Positions 1 to 6,990 of a stretch of 40,998 bases of DNA are shown here, in pieces. This stretch comes from Sulfolobus sp. UBA167. Its GTDB lineage: Archaea > Thermoproteota > Thermoprotei_A > Sulfolobales > Sulfolobaceae. Made by a program: the position numbers and the translations under genes. Positions within the stretch are counted from its first letter, which is position 1, and every line of letters begins with the position of its first letter. Below the pieces are notes generated by a model, which worked only from the letters and a program-made list of their open reading frames with translations, had not been told where the DNA came from and did no database searches. The stretch spans positions 20,755-61,752 of the forward strand of contig DAHF01000103.1 of the NCBI GenBank assembly GCA_002495845.1. The letters are read 5' to 3'.

Positions 1-216
1 CTCTTGAGGCTTTTCCTCTTGAGGATTAAGCTTATCGCTTGTTCGCAGATTCGTTTTCTTGGGGAGGGTCTCTTGTTCTTTTTCTATCGTGCTATTTGCA
101 GTGTTTATTTCTTCAACGGGAGTTTCCTCTACCTTTGGAGGCTCATTTCCTTGAGTTGGCTGGGGAAAACTCTGTCCTTCACCTTTGGGGACCTCTTGAG
201 GCTTTTCCTCTTGAGG
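1..216. repeat. 24-bp direct repeat in the ftsY linker
   Basis: The same 24 bases occur at 1-24 and 193-216 (starting ctcttgaggctttt). On the minus strand both read in the ftsY frame as the peptide PQEEKPQE, so the acidic linker contains an internal duplication. It is probably a product of slippage or of selection for a charged, Pro-rich tether. The first copy touches the window edge, so more copies may lie outside. Confidence 0.8.
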
Positions 217-292
217 TCTTTTAGGCTCCTCTTTGATTTTTCCTACAAAGTTAGAAAAAGCTTTCTTTAATTTATCGAAACAGGAGAATCAC
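1..292 (-). CDS. ftsY: FtsY, signal recognition particle receptor, N-terminal part (runs off window; start codon problem)
   Basis: Partial. Reading leftward just after prefoldin, the frame FDKLKKAFSNFVGKIK (from base 279) is followed by a Pro/Glu/Lys-rich acidic linker, as expected for the amphipathic helix and variable A-domain that precede the GTPase of archaeal FtsY; the GTPase itself is outside the window. Position after rps19e...pfdA matches the conserved Sulfolobales operon, which supports the call. FtsY docks the SRP-ribosome complex at the membrane. Odd: in this frame there is no ATG, GTG or TTG between the prefoldin stop (289-291) and the window edge. A GTG at 290-292 overlaps that stop in the usual GTGA way but is in another frame and hits TAA at 272-274; removing one T from the run 278-280 would join it to FDKL. 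Identification rests on context and the short N-terminus only. Confidence 0.72.
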
Positions 293-720
293 CTTGGCTG
301 TTCTGCCTGTGCCCTTTCAAGGATTTCGGCTATCTGGTAATAGGCAGTAGCAGCCTTGTCCCTTTCAGCTACCATGTTTTGAAGGGCTTTATTTATCTCG
401 TCCCTTTTAGCGTCAAGGAACTTCTGCGCATGTTCAGGAGAGACCTCCGCGTAATATCCGAGACCTATATTCAGGGTGACCTTCGAGCTATCTTTCACTT
501 CTCCTTTAATTAAGACGAAACCTCTCCTGTCTACGGTTATTAGTTGATCTCCTTTTTCATTTATGTTTTCTAAAAACTGCTTCGCTGAATCTATTGATGC
601 AAGTGAATCTGTCAGATCTGCTATAGATTTTTGTAACATATCGATGTATTTTTTCAAGTATTCAGCTTGCGCCAATAAGTCCTCCAAGGATATTTGCATC
701 TCTCTGTTTTGGTCTGCCAT
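289..720 (-). CDS. pfdA: prefoldin subunit alpha
   Basis: 143 residues, the usual length. Alpha prefoldin forms an (alpha2 beta4) jellyfish-shaped holdase that passes unfolded proteins to the thermosome in the cytosol. The sequence shows the family's layout: an N-terminal coiled coil (about 8-55, heptads through LAQAEYLKKYIDMLQKSIADL), a central beta-hairpin region (about 60-95, with GFVLIKGEV and VTLNIGLGYYAEV), and a C-terminal coiled coil (about 97-138). It lies between rpl18a and ftsY in the translation operon, 14 bases after rpl18a. The beta subunit is not in this window. Confidence 0.95.
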   Translation of the reverse strand: MADQNREMQISLEDLLAQAEYLKKYIDMLQKSIADLTDSLASIDSAKQFLENINEKGDQLITVDRRGFVLIKGEVKDSSKVTLNIGLGYYAEVSPEHAQKFLDAKRDEINKALQNMVAERDKAATAYYQIAEILERAQAEQPR

Positions 721-733
721 TTCTCAGCACCTC

Positions 734-994
734 TCAAATCACTATATGATCCAGTTCCATGAGGTCATTTATTCTCTTGTCGTTTATAGTGCTCGGATCT
801 ACTTCCTTGATCTCCTCTATTTTAATGTTCTTTCTTTTTATTTTGTTTTTACTGCCAAAGTTAGAATATATTATTTCTCTTGCTTGGTTCTCACTTAATG
901 CCCTCACGTACTTAACGAACCTTTGCCTTACTGGGTAATGAGATTCGCCGAACAAGGCTATGCCTTTTATCATAAACGTTTTTACTTCTGACAT
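734..994 (-). CDS. rpl18a: 50S ribosomal protein L18Ae (LX)
   Basis: 86 residues from ATG 994. The start MSEVKTFMIKGIALF and the segment RQRFVKYVRALSENQAREIIYSNFGSKNKIKR are typical of the short archaeal LX protein, which occupies the large subunit near the 5S RNA region. An upstream TTG at 1006 and GTG at 1003 are in frame, but GGTGA (999-1003) sits five bases before ATG 994 and looks like its ribosome binding site, so I prefer 994. It begins two bases after the aIF6 stop. Its place next to aIF6 and prefoldin is conserved in Sulfolobales. Confidence 0.93.
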   Translation of the reverse strand: MSEVKTFMIKGIALFGESHYPVRQRFVKYVRALSENQAREIIYSNFGSKNKIKRKNIKIEEIKEVDPSTINDKRINDLMELDHIVI

Positions 995-995
995 T

Positions 996-1667
996 TCAAT
1001 CACCAAATGCTTTTTGTATTCTTAAAATCTCTGGTCCAGTAGTGCTCGATCCTATAAGTATTCCTTTATTATTTACCACTAAACCGCTCTTTATGAAAGT
1101 ATTTCCAAAATTTATTGTACCTATATTAAAGTTTACTTTGAAAATCCTTTCTAGCCTTTTCATGTCCTCTTCTGTTGCGTCTATGTGAGTTAGACCTCCC
1201 TTGTCGTTTACTGCGCCCACTGCACCAACGCTGATTATGTTAGCTATTGAGCCTTTCTCCACGTTCTCGATGTCAGTTATTTTCTTCAACATTTTAACTT
1301 CCGTATCTGTGAAGTCAGGATATAGCATAGCACCTTTATTGTTAATTAAAATTGTATTTCCAAATGCTGTTACCCTAGAATCAAAAACCTCTACTCTGCA
1401 GTCTTTCAGCTCCCTCTTCAAAAAGGATACTTCCTCATCGGTTGACGTTTTAGGAAGCAGGACAACGTTATCGTTTCCAGCTATGAAAATGCCAAGCAAG
1501 AAAGTCCCAGATATCTGAGACTCTATCACCTCAGTCCCTAGGTTTTCACTTATAGCCTCAATTAACTTCTTATCCGTACCACGGGGAACTAAAGAATATT
1601 TATTATTTGTAAAAATATAGATTCCTATATTATCTGACCCAAATATGCTCGCTTTCTGCAGGTTCAT
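996..1667 (-). CDS. eif6: translation initiation factor aIF6
   Basis: 223 residues, the standard length. aIF6 binds the large ribosomal subunit at the face that meets the small subunit and blocks joining; in archaea it also limits translation under stress. The protein is built from five similar alpha/beta repeats (pentein fold); each shows the recurring pattern seen here as GNTILINNKGAML, AVGAVNDKGGLTH and KSGLVVNNKGILIGSSTTGPE. The start ATG overlaps the rpl31e stop by four bases (ATGA), implying translational coupling. Confidence 0.96.
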   Translation of the reverse strand: MNLQKASIFGSDNIGIYIFTNNKYSLVPRGTDKKLIEAISENLGTEVIESQISGTFLLGIFIAGNDNVVLLPKTSTDEEVSFLKRELKDCRVEVFDSRVTAFGNTILINNKGAMLYPDFTDTEVKMLKKITDIENVEKGSIANIISVGAVGAVNDKGGLTHIDATEEDMKRLERIFKVNFNIGTINFGNTFIKSGLVVNNKGILIGSSTTGPEILRIQKAFGD

Positions 1668-1930
1668 TCACTCTTGATTACAGGTCTTACTAGAAATGTT
1701 TTTTCTCCAACTTTAGTTACAGCTATCTTAACTTTGCTCTGAATTTTTTCTCTTCCGTTTATAGAGACAACTTGGTTCAGCATAGGGTCTAGGACAACTC
1801 TTTCAGCATTGAAATGTCTGGCTACGGTCTCCTTTATTATGTTTATTGCTCTCCTGCTTCTAACGTTCCTTTTTCCCATTATAGCCCTCCTAAGGTTTAT
1901 TGTCATCTCGAAATTATCCTTCTCCTTCAT
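1664..1930 (-). CDS. rpl31e: 50S ribosomal protein L31e
   Basis: 88 residues. The motif NLRRAIMGKRNVRSRRAINIIKE in the first third and the basic, beta-rich C-terminus (KVKIAVTKVG..FLVRPV) match archaeal L31e, a large-subunit protein near the exit tunnel that takes part in nascent-chain factor docking. It starts three bases after the rpl39e stop and overlaps aIF6 by four. An in-frame ATG at residue 9 (MTINLRR) is a possible alternative start, since homologs often begin close to that point. Confidence 0.94.
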   Translation of the reverse strand: MKEKDNFEMTINLRRAIMGKRNVRSRRAINIIKETVARHFNAERVVLDPMLNQVVSINGREKIQSKVKIAVTKVGEKTFLVRPVIKSE

Positions 1931-1933
1931 TTA

Positions 1934-2089
1934 TCACACCTTCAGATCGTTCCTTCTCCAGTCCCTTCTCATTAAGTTATACTTATATTTTCCGTTTGTT
2001 CTCAATATAACCCAGACTGGTACGCTCTCATTGTTTTTCATTGCTTTCCCGAGCCTGAGCTTTTTGCCCAAATTTTTATGCGTGCTCAT
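1934..2089 (-). CDS. rpl39e: 50S ribosomal protein L39e
   Basis: 51 residues, starting MSTHKNLGKKLRLGKAMKNN and ending RRDWRRNDLKV. The small, very basic sequence with the conserved block SVPVWVILRTNGKYKYN is diagnostic of L39e, which lines the peptide exit tunnel. The start codon lies inside the last codons of the PDCD5-like gene (14-base overlap, 2076-2089), in another frame, so its translation probably depends on ribosomes finishing the upstream gene. It fills the gap between the PDCD5-like and L31e genes in the conserved order. Confidence 0.93.
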   Translation of the reverse strand: MSTHKNLGKKLRLGKAMKNNESVPVWVILRTNGKYKYNLMRRDWRRNDLKV

Positions 2090-2441
2090 TCCATCCTCTC
2101 TCTCTAATTTGTATCTTAAAATCTCTTCTGTTTTGTTCTGTGAGCTGGCTCAGTATTGCCTTCAAGTCATCGTCAGTTATTGGAACCTTTATTCTGCCAC
2201 TTTGTGCCAGTACAATGAGCTGGTCGCTTAATGAATTGGCGAAATCAGGTTTCACTAGTTTTATGTTAGATAATCTCTGCCTAGCCTCTGGAGTCAAAAT
2301 AGCTCGTAGCGCTGCATCTCTTTGTGATTCAATTTCACTTTGTTTCCTTTTTTCTGCTTCAGCCCTCCTCTGTTCCTCTGATGCTCTCTTGTTTAAAAGA
2401 TCGTTTAGCTCTTCGTCGTCATAATCAGACGTACGTATCAC
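2076..2441 (-). CDS. PDCD5-family DNA-binding protein
   Basis: 121 residues. The charged N-terminal helix rich in Glu, Arg and Gln (about 8-45, EEQRRAEAEKRKQSEIESQRDAA in outline) followed by a compact three-helix core (ILTPEARQRLSNIKLVKP..ANSLSDQLIVLAQSGRI) and the tail KRR-like TEQNRRDFKIQIRER match archaeal PDCD5 homologs (MTH1615 type). These bind DNA weakly in vitro; a ribosome-linked or translation role is suggested by the constant neighbourhood with rps19e and rpl39e, but the function is not settled. It overlaps rps19e by four bases and rpl39e by fourteen. Confidence 0.93.
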   Translation of the reverse strand: MIRTSDYDDEELNDLLNKRASEEQRRAEAEKRKQSEIESQRDAALRAILTPEARQRLSNIKLVKPDFANSLSDQLIVLAQSGRIKVPITDDDLKAILSQLTEQNRRDFKIQIRERGWNEHA

Positions 2442-2899
2442 CCCTCCATGTATACTTTAAGGGATGGATTAGACTCAGCTAATTCCTTAAATGCGTCTAG
2501 AGATATCTTATCCATTAATGACCTTCCTCTTGAAGATAACATCCTTCCCCTCTTGGTCTTAATGACGAGGCCGGCCTTCTCTAGCTGTTGCATAATTAAT
2601 CTGGTGGAATGTCCCGGGGCTTTCGAGAAATGAGGGGGTCTATTTCCCTTAGATTTGGGACCACCGTAAACTACCTTACTTTTACCTACACCTAGAAATG
2701 TATCGATGTACATTCTTCTCATTATGGAAGCTGTCCTTACGTACCACCACTCCTCTGGGTTGTCTGGTATTCTTTCCTTAAAGCTTGCAGTTTTGGTTAT
2801 TATGCTCCACTCGGGAGGACTTACTATGCTGTTCTCCTTTAGGTAAGTTGAGAGCTTTTCTATCAATTTTTCAGGAGGTACCATATTTGCAGTAATCAT
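2438..2899 (-). CDS. rps19e: 30S ribosomal protein S19e
   Basis: 153 residues, normal length. The block PEEWWYVRTASIMRRMYI followed by GVGKSKVVYGG and RPPHFSKAPGHSTRLIMQQLEKAGLV is the S19e signature, a winged-helix-like head protein of the small subunit. It is the first gene of the minus-strand translation operon. The spacer 2900-2964 separates it from the divergent nicotinate phosphoribosyltransferase and contains the A/T core ggtttaaaaatta (2928-2940), which can act as TATA element in either direction. Confidence 0.95.
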   Translation of the reverse strand: MITANMVPPEKLIEKLSTYLKENSIVSPPEWSIITKTASFKERIPDNPEEWWYVRTASIMRRMYIDTFLGVGKSKVVYGGPKSKGNRPPHFSKAPGHSTRLIMQQLEKAGLVIKTKRGRMLSSRGRSLMDKISLDAFKELAESNPSLKVYMEG

Positions 2900-2964
2900 T
2901 CTAAATCGATCTAAGTTACCATGTAAGGTTTAAAAATTATCCTATTAGTTACTTTCAGGTAAAT

Positions 2965-4149
2965 ATGAAGCTTTACATTGCAGGAGAAGAGGAGATCAAG
3001 AGTGGAGAGATCACAGACGTTTACTTTGATAGGACGCTTAGAGCACTAAACCATCTCGGCTTGAAAGACGTTAAAGTAAGAATGGAATTTCACTGTTATG
3101 GACTTCCAACTGGATATCCTTGGGGAGTGTTTGCTGGACTTGAGGAAGCTCTAAACCTATTGGAAGGTAAAAATGTTACGGTATATGCTATGGATGAGGG
3201 TACAATCTTCAGGGAAATCGAGCCGGTCATGATCATTGAGGGCAATTATTTAGACTTTGGCAGATTGGAGACTGCATTACTGGGAGTTATAAGGCATGAA
3301 AGTAGCATAGCAACCAAGGCAGCGAGAATGAAGTCCATCGCAATTGACAAGCAGATGACTTTCTTTGGGTTAAGAGCTTTGCACCCCGCAATAGCCCCGA
3401 TGGCAGATAGGGCGGCTTACATTGGAGGAATGGATGGTGTGTCAGGACTAATGAGCGAGAGCTTCATAGGGGTTAAACCTTCTGGTACGATGCCACACGC
3501 GCTCATGTTATCAGTCGGCGATAGTGTTACTGCATGGAGAGCGTTCGATGAGTCTGTTGAACCAGACGTTCCCAGGATTGTCCTAGTTGATACGTTCGAC
3601 GATGAGAGAAACGAAGCCTTGAAAGCCGCGCTTACGCTAAAAGAGAGGCTTTACGGCATAAGGTTAGATACTCCTTCTAGTAGACGCGGTAACTTCAAGA
3701 GGATCATCAAGGAGATTAGATGGACATTAGATATAAACGGATTTTCTAAGGTGAAGATAATTGCAAGCGGAGGCTTGGACGAAAATGACATCATGGAACT
3801 CCGTGACGTTGTAGATGGCTTCGGTATTGGTACTTCTATAGCTTTTCCACCAAGTGTAGACTTCAGTGCTGACATAGTAGAGAAATATGAAGGAGGGAAA
3901 TGGACTCCATTTACGAAGAGAGGAAAGTGGCCAGGAGCTAAACAGGTGTTTAGGTGTGGAAAGGAATACAAGATAACACTCTTAGATCAAGCTATGGATG
4001 GCTGTGAACCTCTGCTTAAGCTATATATGAAGGATGGAAAGCTAGTTCGCGATCTTCCGTCTCCTACCCAGATAAGGGAGAAAGTTATATCTCAGCTCAA
4101 AGCCCTGAACTCTGCCGAACCTCAAACCGAAAGTAGATTAACCTCTTAA
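2965..4149 (+). CDS. pncB: nicotinate phosphoribosyltransferase (archaeal type)
   Basis: 394 residues, as in the archaeal family. It makes nicotinate mononucleotide from nicotinic acid and PRPP, the entry to NAD salvage. Seen: the N-terminal domain with TDVYFDRT (17-24) and the type II PRTase barrel with FFGLRALHP (133-141), the active-site stretch VKPSGTMPHAL (170-180), and the phosphate-binding segment IIASGGLDENDI (about 265-276) leading to GFGIGTSIAFPP. A Cys-containing tail (FRCGKEY..DGCEPLL) closes the fold. The gene ends inside the convergent PhoU-like gene with a 12-base overlap. It stands alone as a transcription unit. Confidence 0.92.
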   Translation: MKLYIAGEEEIKSGEITDVYFDRTLRALNHLGLKDVKVRMEFHCYGLPTGYPWGVFAGLEEALNLLEGKNVTVYAMDEGTIFREIEPVMIIEGNYLDFGRLETALLGVIRHESSIATKAARMKSIAIDKQMTFFGLRALHPAIAPMADRAAYIGGMDGVSGLMSESFIGVKPSGTMPHALMLSVGDSVTAWRAFDESVEPDVPRIVLVDTFDDERNEALKAALTLKERLYGIRLDTPSSRRGNFKRIIKEIRWTLDINGFSKVKIIASGGLDENDIMELRDVVDGFGIGTSIAFPPSVDFSADIVEKYEGGKWTPFTKRGKWPGAKQVFRCGKEYKITLLDQAMDGCEPLLKLYMKDGKLVRDLPSPTQIREKVISQLKALNSAEPQTESRLTS

Positions 4150-5190
4150 TTGAATTTCTTTCAAGTTCTCTATGCTTCTGTTAAATGCTATCTCCACTAT
4201 AGGTTCCATTCTCCTTATCGAGTTGTAAAGCCTTAAATTTAATGACCTCACTGTGGATATCAGCATTGGTGACTTTATTTCTATAATTTTGTCCTCAAGC
4301 TCTGAGGCTTCGGCTATGAGCACCCTCCTAAGTGTCCTCAATTCTTCCATTACTTCATTTATTAGCATAACGTCTTCCTTAGATAGCACCTTTACAGTGT
4401 GGTCTATTACCACTGCTGTCTGTTCTATGAAAATATTTAGTTTGTTCCAAAAGTTCTTAAGCACTTCCATATCCTCAGGATGTAATGCCAGAAGATCGCT
4501 AGCTGCCTCACTTATCTCATCTGCAGCTTCTTCTATTGACTTAATTAATATCCTGTTTCCTACTATCTGAATTCTTTTCACGCCTATCATGTAAGCTAGG
4601 CTTCTGTTTATCTGTGCCAGCAAGAGCTGTCTTAAGGCTAAATAATAGAGTCTATCAATTTCCTTCTCCAGTTCTATTACCTCTTGCAGGAATGTCCTGC
4701 TTGACTCCTTTATGCCCAAATCTAGGTAATGAAGCATCTGCTTTATAGAGTTTGATAGTCTAGCAATCAAGCTACTGATGCTGTACTTGGTCGGGTCTAA
4801 AAAGGACTGTATTTGAATGCTATCTACTGTCTGTGTTATTATTTCTAATCCTATAAGATTCCTTGATGCCTCCTTTATCTTCCTCATGGTTTCTTCTCCA
4901 ATTATACCGTCTTTTGACGAAATATCTATTTTATCTATACCAAGTATATAAAGAGAATAAACTGCTCTACTCACGACCTCTGGCTGAACTTGACCTGAAA
5001 GCGTTATTTTGACTTCCCTGCTGTTAGACTCAGACTTCAGATTGGGAGGATAAACCTTCAAGCTTCCATCTTCATCAACTTCCAAGTATACGCTCTCACC
5101 TGCAGACAAGCTGACCTCTTTCACCCAGTCGGCGGGCAAAGACACCATTAGCGTAGACTTGCCAAACTTCTGAACTCTTCTGACTTCCAT
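4138..5190 (-). CDS. AbrB (SpoVT)-like domain plus PhoU-domain regulator
   Basis: 350 residues. Residues 1-50 (VQKFGKSTLMVSLPADWVKEVSLSAGESVYLEV) form a SpoVT/AbrB swapped-hairpin DNA-binding domain; the remainder (about 75-340) is a series of long helices with the acidic patches typical of PhoU repeats, including KSIEEAADEISEAASDL, whose E/D-xxx-D pattern in PhoU binds metal clusters. Archaeal proteins of this build are annotated as phosphate uptake regulators. No Pst transporter gene is nearby, so the target is unknown. Upstream, a TATA-like ctTTTATATAcc (minus, about 5225-5236) is followed by the palindrome at 5208-5223. Confidence 0.85.
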   Translation of the reverse strand: MEVRRVQKFGKSTLMVSLPADWVKEVSLSAGESVYLEVDEDGSLKVYPPNLKSESNSREVKITLSGQVQPEVVSRAVYSLYILGIDKIDISSKDGIIGEETMRKIKEASRNLIGLEIITQTVDSIQIQSFLDPTKYSISSLIARLSNSIKQMLHYLDLGIKESSRTFLQEVIELEKEIDRLYYLALRQLLLAQINRSLAYMIGVKRIQIVGNRILIKSIEEAADEISEAASDLLALHPEDMEVLKNFWNKLNIFIEQTAVVIDHTVKVLSKEDVMLINEVMEELRTLRRVLIAEASELEDKIIEIKSPMLISTVRSLNLRLYNSIRRMEPIVEIAFNRSIENLKEIQLRG

Positions 5191-5207
5191 ATAAGTCCAC
5201 TCTATTA

Positions 5208-5223
5208 TGTATAGTAAAATACA
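5208..5223. promoter_or_regulatory. short inverted repeat just downstream of the PhoU-like gene's TATA box
   Basis: TGTAT-6-ATACA, positions 5208-5212 and 5219-5223, sits between the TATA-like element (about 5225-5236, minus strand) and the start codon at 5190. This is where archaeal repressors often bind. Arms are only five bases in A/T-rich sequence, so chance is quite possible. The AbrB-like N-terminus of the gene makes autoregulation an open idea. Confidence 0.3.
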
Positions 5224-5251
5224 AGGTATATAAAAGTAGTTTAAACCTAGC

Positions 5252-6241
5252 CTATATTACTTTAACTTCAGGAATATCACCAAACTCTTTAACATGTACT
5301 TTTCCACCGTTGCTTGGTACTATTCTCATACCTATTGGTCTCATTTTAGTTAGCCTTATCGAGTATAATGCTTTAATCAAGTCAAGGATAACCTTCTTGT
5401 CTCTGTATAGGGCAACCATGTCTATTCCAGCTGCGCACACGAACGTCAGTTCAAGCAGGTCCCTTAAGGTCAATTTCTCTTCTTCAACCCTTTTCCTTAG
5501 CAAGTTGTCCTCTGCGACTGGCAACATGAGCTCTGAAAAACCCAAAGGTCTTACCTTTGACGATAATGCGGACTCAGCTATTTCACGGTTTATCTCGTGT
5601 ACAGCCCATATATTTGAAATGTTGAACATGGTGTCGCTCTTCTTCTCTATTATCTCTCCCACGCTTTTCTCCATCCAAGGCGAGAGAGACAGATCAGTCC
5701 CCAAGTATCTTACCTTGAGTTCGTTCTCCAGCTTCCTCCCAATTTCATCAGAGGCAGAGAACGCTTTTACCATCTTCCCTGACATGGCTTCATCTGTGTA
5801 AATCAGAGCGAGACCGAAGGAACTTGAAGCTACGTCAGCAGTGGAGATCGGGAAATAAGGAGAGACCAAGAACCAATCGTTGAAGAGGACTCCGAACCTA
5901 GTCGCTTGCTCTGGTTCCAAGCTTAGGACAAGGTTAGAAACCATGTCTATGTCCTTCTCGTCCCTGAGCAAAACATTAGCATAGAAGTTATCAGAAACTG
6001 AAAGGATATCATTTACCTCTTTCAACCTTGGATCATTGGAGGTCAAACTTGCAACGCTATAGATAACGTCTTTCATGGTGGGGATCTCGGAAATTTTATC
6101 TAGAGTTACATCCCTAGGTGTTGGAGGTAAAGAGATTCTCTTGGTCCATATGTCGTCCCTCTTGATGCTAGATAATATAGTCTCGGCCTTCTCTACTTCT
6201 GATAACTCTTTTGCGAAGAAAGTGAATGCCCTTATTTTCAT
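5252..6241 (-). CDS. DUF711 (UPF0210) family protein
   Basis: 329 residues. Recognised by the overall pattern of DUF711, notably TADVASSSFGLALIYTDEAM (about 134-154), the downstream LSPWMEKSVGEIIE segment, the stretch VRPLGFSELMLPVAEDN, and the C-terminal AAGIDMVALYRDK..MRPIGMRIVPSNGG. Members are distantly like radical-type or pyruvate-formate-lyase-fold proteins in some classifications, but no reaction is established; the Sulfolobales form is shorter than the bacterial one (about 450). It is divergent from dsrE with 44 bases between starts and probably has its own promoter there. Confidence 0.82.
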   Translation of the reverse strand: MKIRAFTFFAKELSEVEKAETILSSIKRDDIWTKRISLPPTPRDVTLDKISEIPTMKDVIYSVASLTSNDPRLKEVNDILSVSDNFYANVLLRDEKDIDMVSNLVLSLEPEQATRFGVLFNDWFLVSPYFPISTADVASSSFGLALIYTDEAMSGKMVKAFSASDEIGRKLENELKVRYLGTDLSLSPWMEKSVGEIIEKKSDTMFNISNIWAVHEINREIAESALSSKVRPLGFSELMLPVAEDNLLRKRVEEEKLTLRDLLELTFVCAAGIDMVALYRDKKVILDLIKALYSIRLTKMRPIGMRIVPSNGGKVHVKEFGDIPEVKVI

Positions 6242-6254
6242 TTCTGAAATCTAT

Positions 6255-6263
6255 CTTTTAATC
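6255..6263 (+). promoter_or_regulatory. TATA-like box for dsrE-tusA
   Basis: cttttaatc is centred 27 bases before the dsrE ATG (6286). That is the spacing expected for a leaderless crenarchaeal transcript, in which the transcription start coincides with the start codon. Confidence 0.5.
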
Positions 6264-6285
6264 TAATGAAGAGCTTTAATTATCT

Positions 6286-6699
6286 ATGGCAGGTAAGCTT
6301 ACAATTCTACAAGCTGAGAACAGCATGGACAAGTTTTACCATGCTCTCGTTATGGCAACTGAAGCTAGAACTCTAGGGTGGGAAGTTAACGTCTTTGTTA
6401 CGTCTCAAGCCGTAGTTCTATTAGCCGAAGGAGAAAAAGGAAGGAAAGCTAGGTCAAAGCTGAGTATAGGAGGATTAGCTAGATTTTTCGTGAAGATGCA
6501 GATGAAGAAATTGGGAATAACTGACATAGAAGCTCTACTTAAAAGGGCTATGAGCGCAGGCGTTCAATTTTTTGTAGATGAAGCAGGCTTGAGAATTGCT
6601 AAGATCAGTAAGGAGGATTTGATGGAGAATGTAAAGTTGTCAGGTGGTATATCTTTTTTACTTTCAGCCAAGGAATCTGATGTGGTGGTAACTCTTTGA
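6286..6699 (+). CDS. DsrE-like protein lacking cysteine
   Basis: 137 residues with the DsrE/DrsE2 fold pattern: KLTILQAENSMDKFYHALVMATEARTLG-like N-terminal strand and helix, the linker AEGEKGRKARSKLSIGG, and LGITDIEALLKRAMSAGVQFFVDEAGLRIAKI. DsrE proteins carry sulfane sulfur on a cysteine in the strand after the GVxF motif. Here that strand reads GVQFFVDEAGL and the whole protein contains no cysteine, so it cannot be a thiol sulfur carrier itself. It overlaps the TusA-like gene by four bases, which suggests a structural or adapter role for TusA. Leaderless promoter likely. Confidence 0.82.
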   Translation: MAGKLTILQAENSMDKFYHALVMATEARTLGWEVNVFVTSQAVVLLAEGEKGRKARSKLSIGGLARFFVKMQMKKLGITDIEALLKRAMSAGVQFFVDEAGLRIAKISKEDLMENVKLSGGISFLLSAKESDVVVTL

Positions 6700-6932
6700 A
6701 AGTAATAAAAGCAGATGGTGTTTGCCCCATGGTTGTAATGGACGTGTTCAAAGAGTGGAACTCATTGCAGGAAGGACAGCAGGAAGAAGTGTTGATATCC
6801 ACTGATTGGGAGGCAGCGGCTCTGGAGCTGGAGAAATGGTGCAAAGAGACGGGAAACGAGTATAAAGGCTACAACAAGGAGGGAAACAGATTCAACGTTA
6901 CAATAAGGCTAGTTAAGAAACAGCCTATGTGA
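6696..6932 (+). CDS. TusA-like sulfur carrier protein
   Basis: 78 residues from a TTG start that overlaps the dsrE stop (TTGA). The motif ADGVCPMVVMDVFKEW has the key Cys-Pro of TusA at residues 10-11; the second proline of the CPxP form is absent (CPMV). A second cysteine lies in LEKWCKETGNEY, and the end fits the TusA two-layer sandwich. TusA carries persulfide sulfur; in Sulfolobales related proteins work with Hdr-like complexes in sulfur oxidation. Here the partner is the Cys-free DsrE and, 58 bases downstream, a cysteine-synthase-type enzyme, so a role in sulfur transfer for biosynthesis is equally possible. Confidence 0.82.
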   Translation: MKVIKADGVCPMVVMDVFKEWNSLQEGQQEEVLISTDWEAAALELEKWCKETGNEYKGYNKEGNRFNVTIRLVKKQPM

Positions 6933-6990
6933 AAAAGCTATAAATATAATAGGCGTAATCTATTGTTTAAGATCGAGGTAGGTCCGTATT

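Noticed and set aside
4..270. Plus-strand frame of 88 codons opposite ftsY
   Set aside because: Shadow of the ftsY linker on the other strand, with low-complexity Leu/Phe-rich translation.
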